DNA of 42,599 nt. It comes from an uncultured Bacteroidales bacterium (GTDB lineage: Bacteria > Bacteroidota > Bacteroidia > Bacteroidales > Muribaculaceae). This document shows positions 42,478-42,599 of the stretch, piece after piece. The translations under genes and the position numbers were made by a program. Numbering within the stretch: the stretch's first letter is position 1; every line of letters starts with the position of its first letter. The notes under the pieces are model-generated. The model had not been told where the DNA came from. It made no database searches and was given only the letters and a program-made list of their open reading frames with translations. Location: positions 1-42,599 of the forward strand of contig CADAZN010000032.1 of NCBI GenBank assembly GCA_902792435.1, in the 5' to 3' direction.

Positions 42478-42599
42478 TTATTTCTTAGGGGCCACATAGC
42501 TCATGTGCACCTTCTCGATATCGAGGGCTCCATCCTTGTTGATTTTAACGCGCACGAGATAGTCGCCTGGTTCGGGACTGTTGCGCTCGCTCATTGAGT
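42478..42599 (-). CDS. C-terminal fragment of a gene running off the right edge
   Basis: On the minus strand a frame enters from the right edge and ends at TAA (42480 to 42478). The visible C-terminus includes RNSPEPGDYLVRVKINKDG and then ALDIEKVHMSYVAPKK. The alternating hydrophobic pattern suggests the last beta strands of an extracytoplasmic domain, but this is too short to classify. The hairpins at 42390-42427 and 42449-42472 would terminate it. Confidence 0.6.
   Translation of the reverse strand, partial: SMSERNSPEPGDYLVRVKINKDGALDIEKVHMSYVAPKK

Overview
The window looks like the chromosome of a Bacteroidales bacterium (Prevotella/Muribaculaceae-like). Most genes are preceded by the Bacteroidetes vegetative promoter pattern: a TTTG-like -33 element, then 19-21 bp, then TAnnTTTG. 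I found it at sixteen places, and Shine-Dalgarno sequences are not conspicuous. Protein content agrees: a SusC-type plug, an OMP_b-brl_3 TonB receptor, BspA/DUF285 and dockerin surface proteins, DUF4465, T9SS-like tails and PorT-like barrels. Naming a genus would go beyond the evidence.

Layout. 1-686: a leftward promoter and short purine-rich tandem repeats. 687-3750: an ADP-ribosylglycohydrolase, a small secreted protein, a candidate structured RNA with its own promoter and terminator, and an AT-rich secreted protein. 3916-6177 (-): a short UvrA-like ATPase. 6311-9478: a BspA-like surface protein flanked by two direct copies of a ~225-bp repeat; its stop codon lies inside the downstream copy. 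9661-16842 (-): a 2192-residue secreted mosaic protein behind a cobalamin riboswitch with its own promoter. It contains a DUF4465 domain, and a third, inverted repeat copy lies in its leader. 16978-20380: two small lipoproteins, an OPT-family transporter and a membrane-anchored protein. 20468-24342 (-): a five-gene operon of a PP2C phosphatase, a lipoprotein, an rRNA-type 2'-O-methyltransferase, a membrane protein and a freestanding TonB plug lipoprotein. 24591-25603: class II fructose-bisphosphate aldolase broken by a 43-bp tandem duplication and a ~32-bp deletion. 25798-29939: a WG-repeat-like lipoprotein, a Pmp3-like peptide, a Fur-family regulator and an RPGGN-repeat protein. 30072-32075: a phage-type large terminase with no phage neighbours. 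32218-32400: a candidate small RNA. 32419-33630 (-): a type I phosphodiesterase. 33886-36188: a YtrA-like ABC/GntR operon with a palindromic operator and an inverted-repeat-bounded insert. 36278-38752: a TonB receptor. 39087-41513: a second orphan phage-like gene. 41641-42336: an outer-membrane barrel. 42478-end (-): a partial gene.

The most notable points are the giant DUF4465 protein under cobalamin riboswitch control, the repeat family around the two large surface-protein genes (two copies in opposite orientation around the giant gene), two isolated phage-type genes with host-type promoters, two candidate non-coding RNAs, and the doubly broken aldolase.
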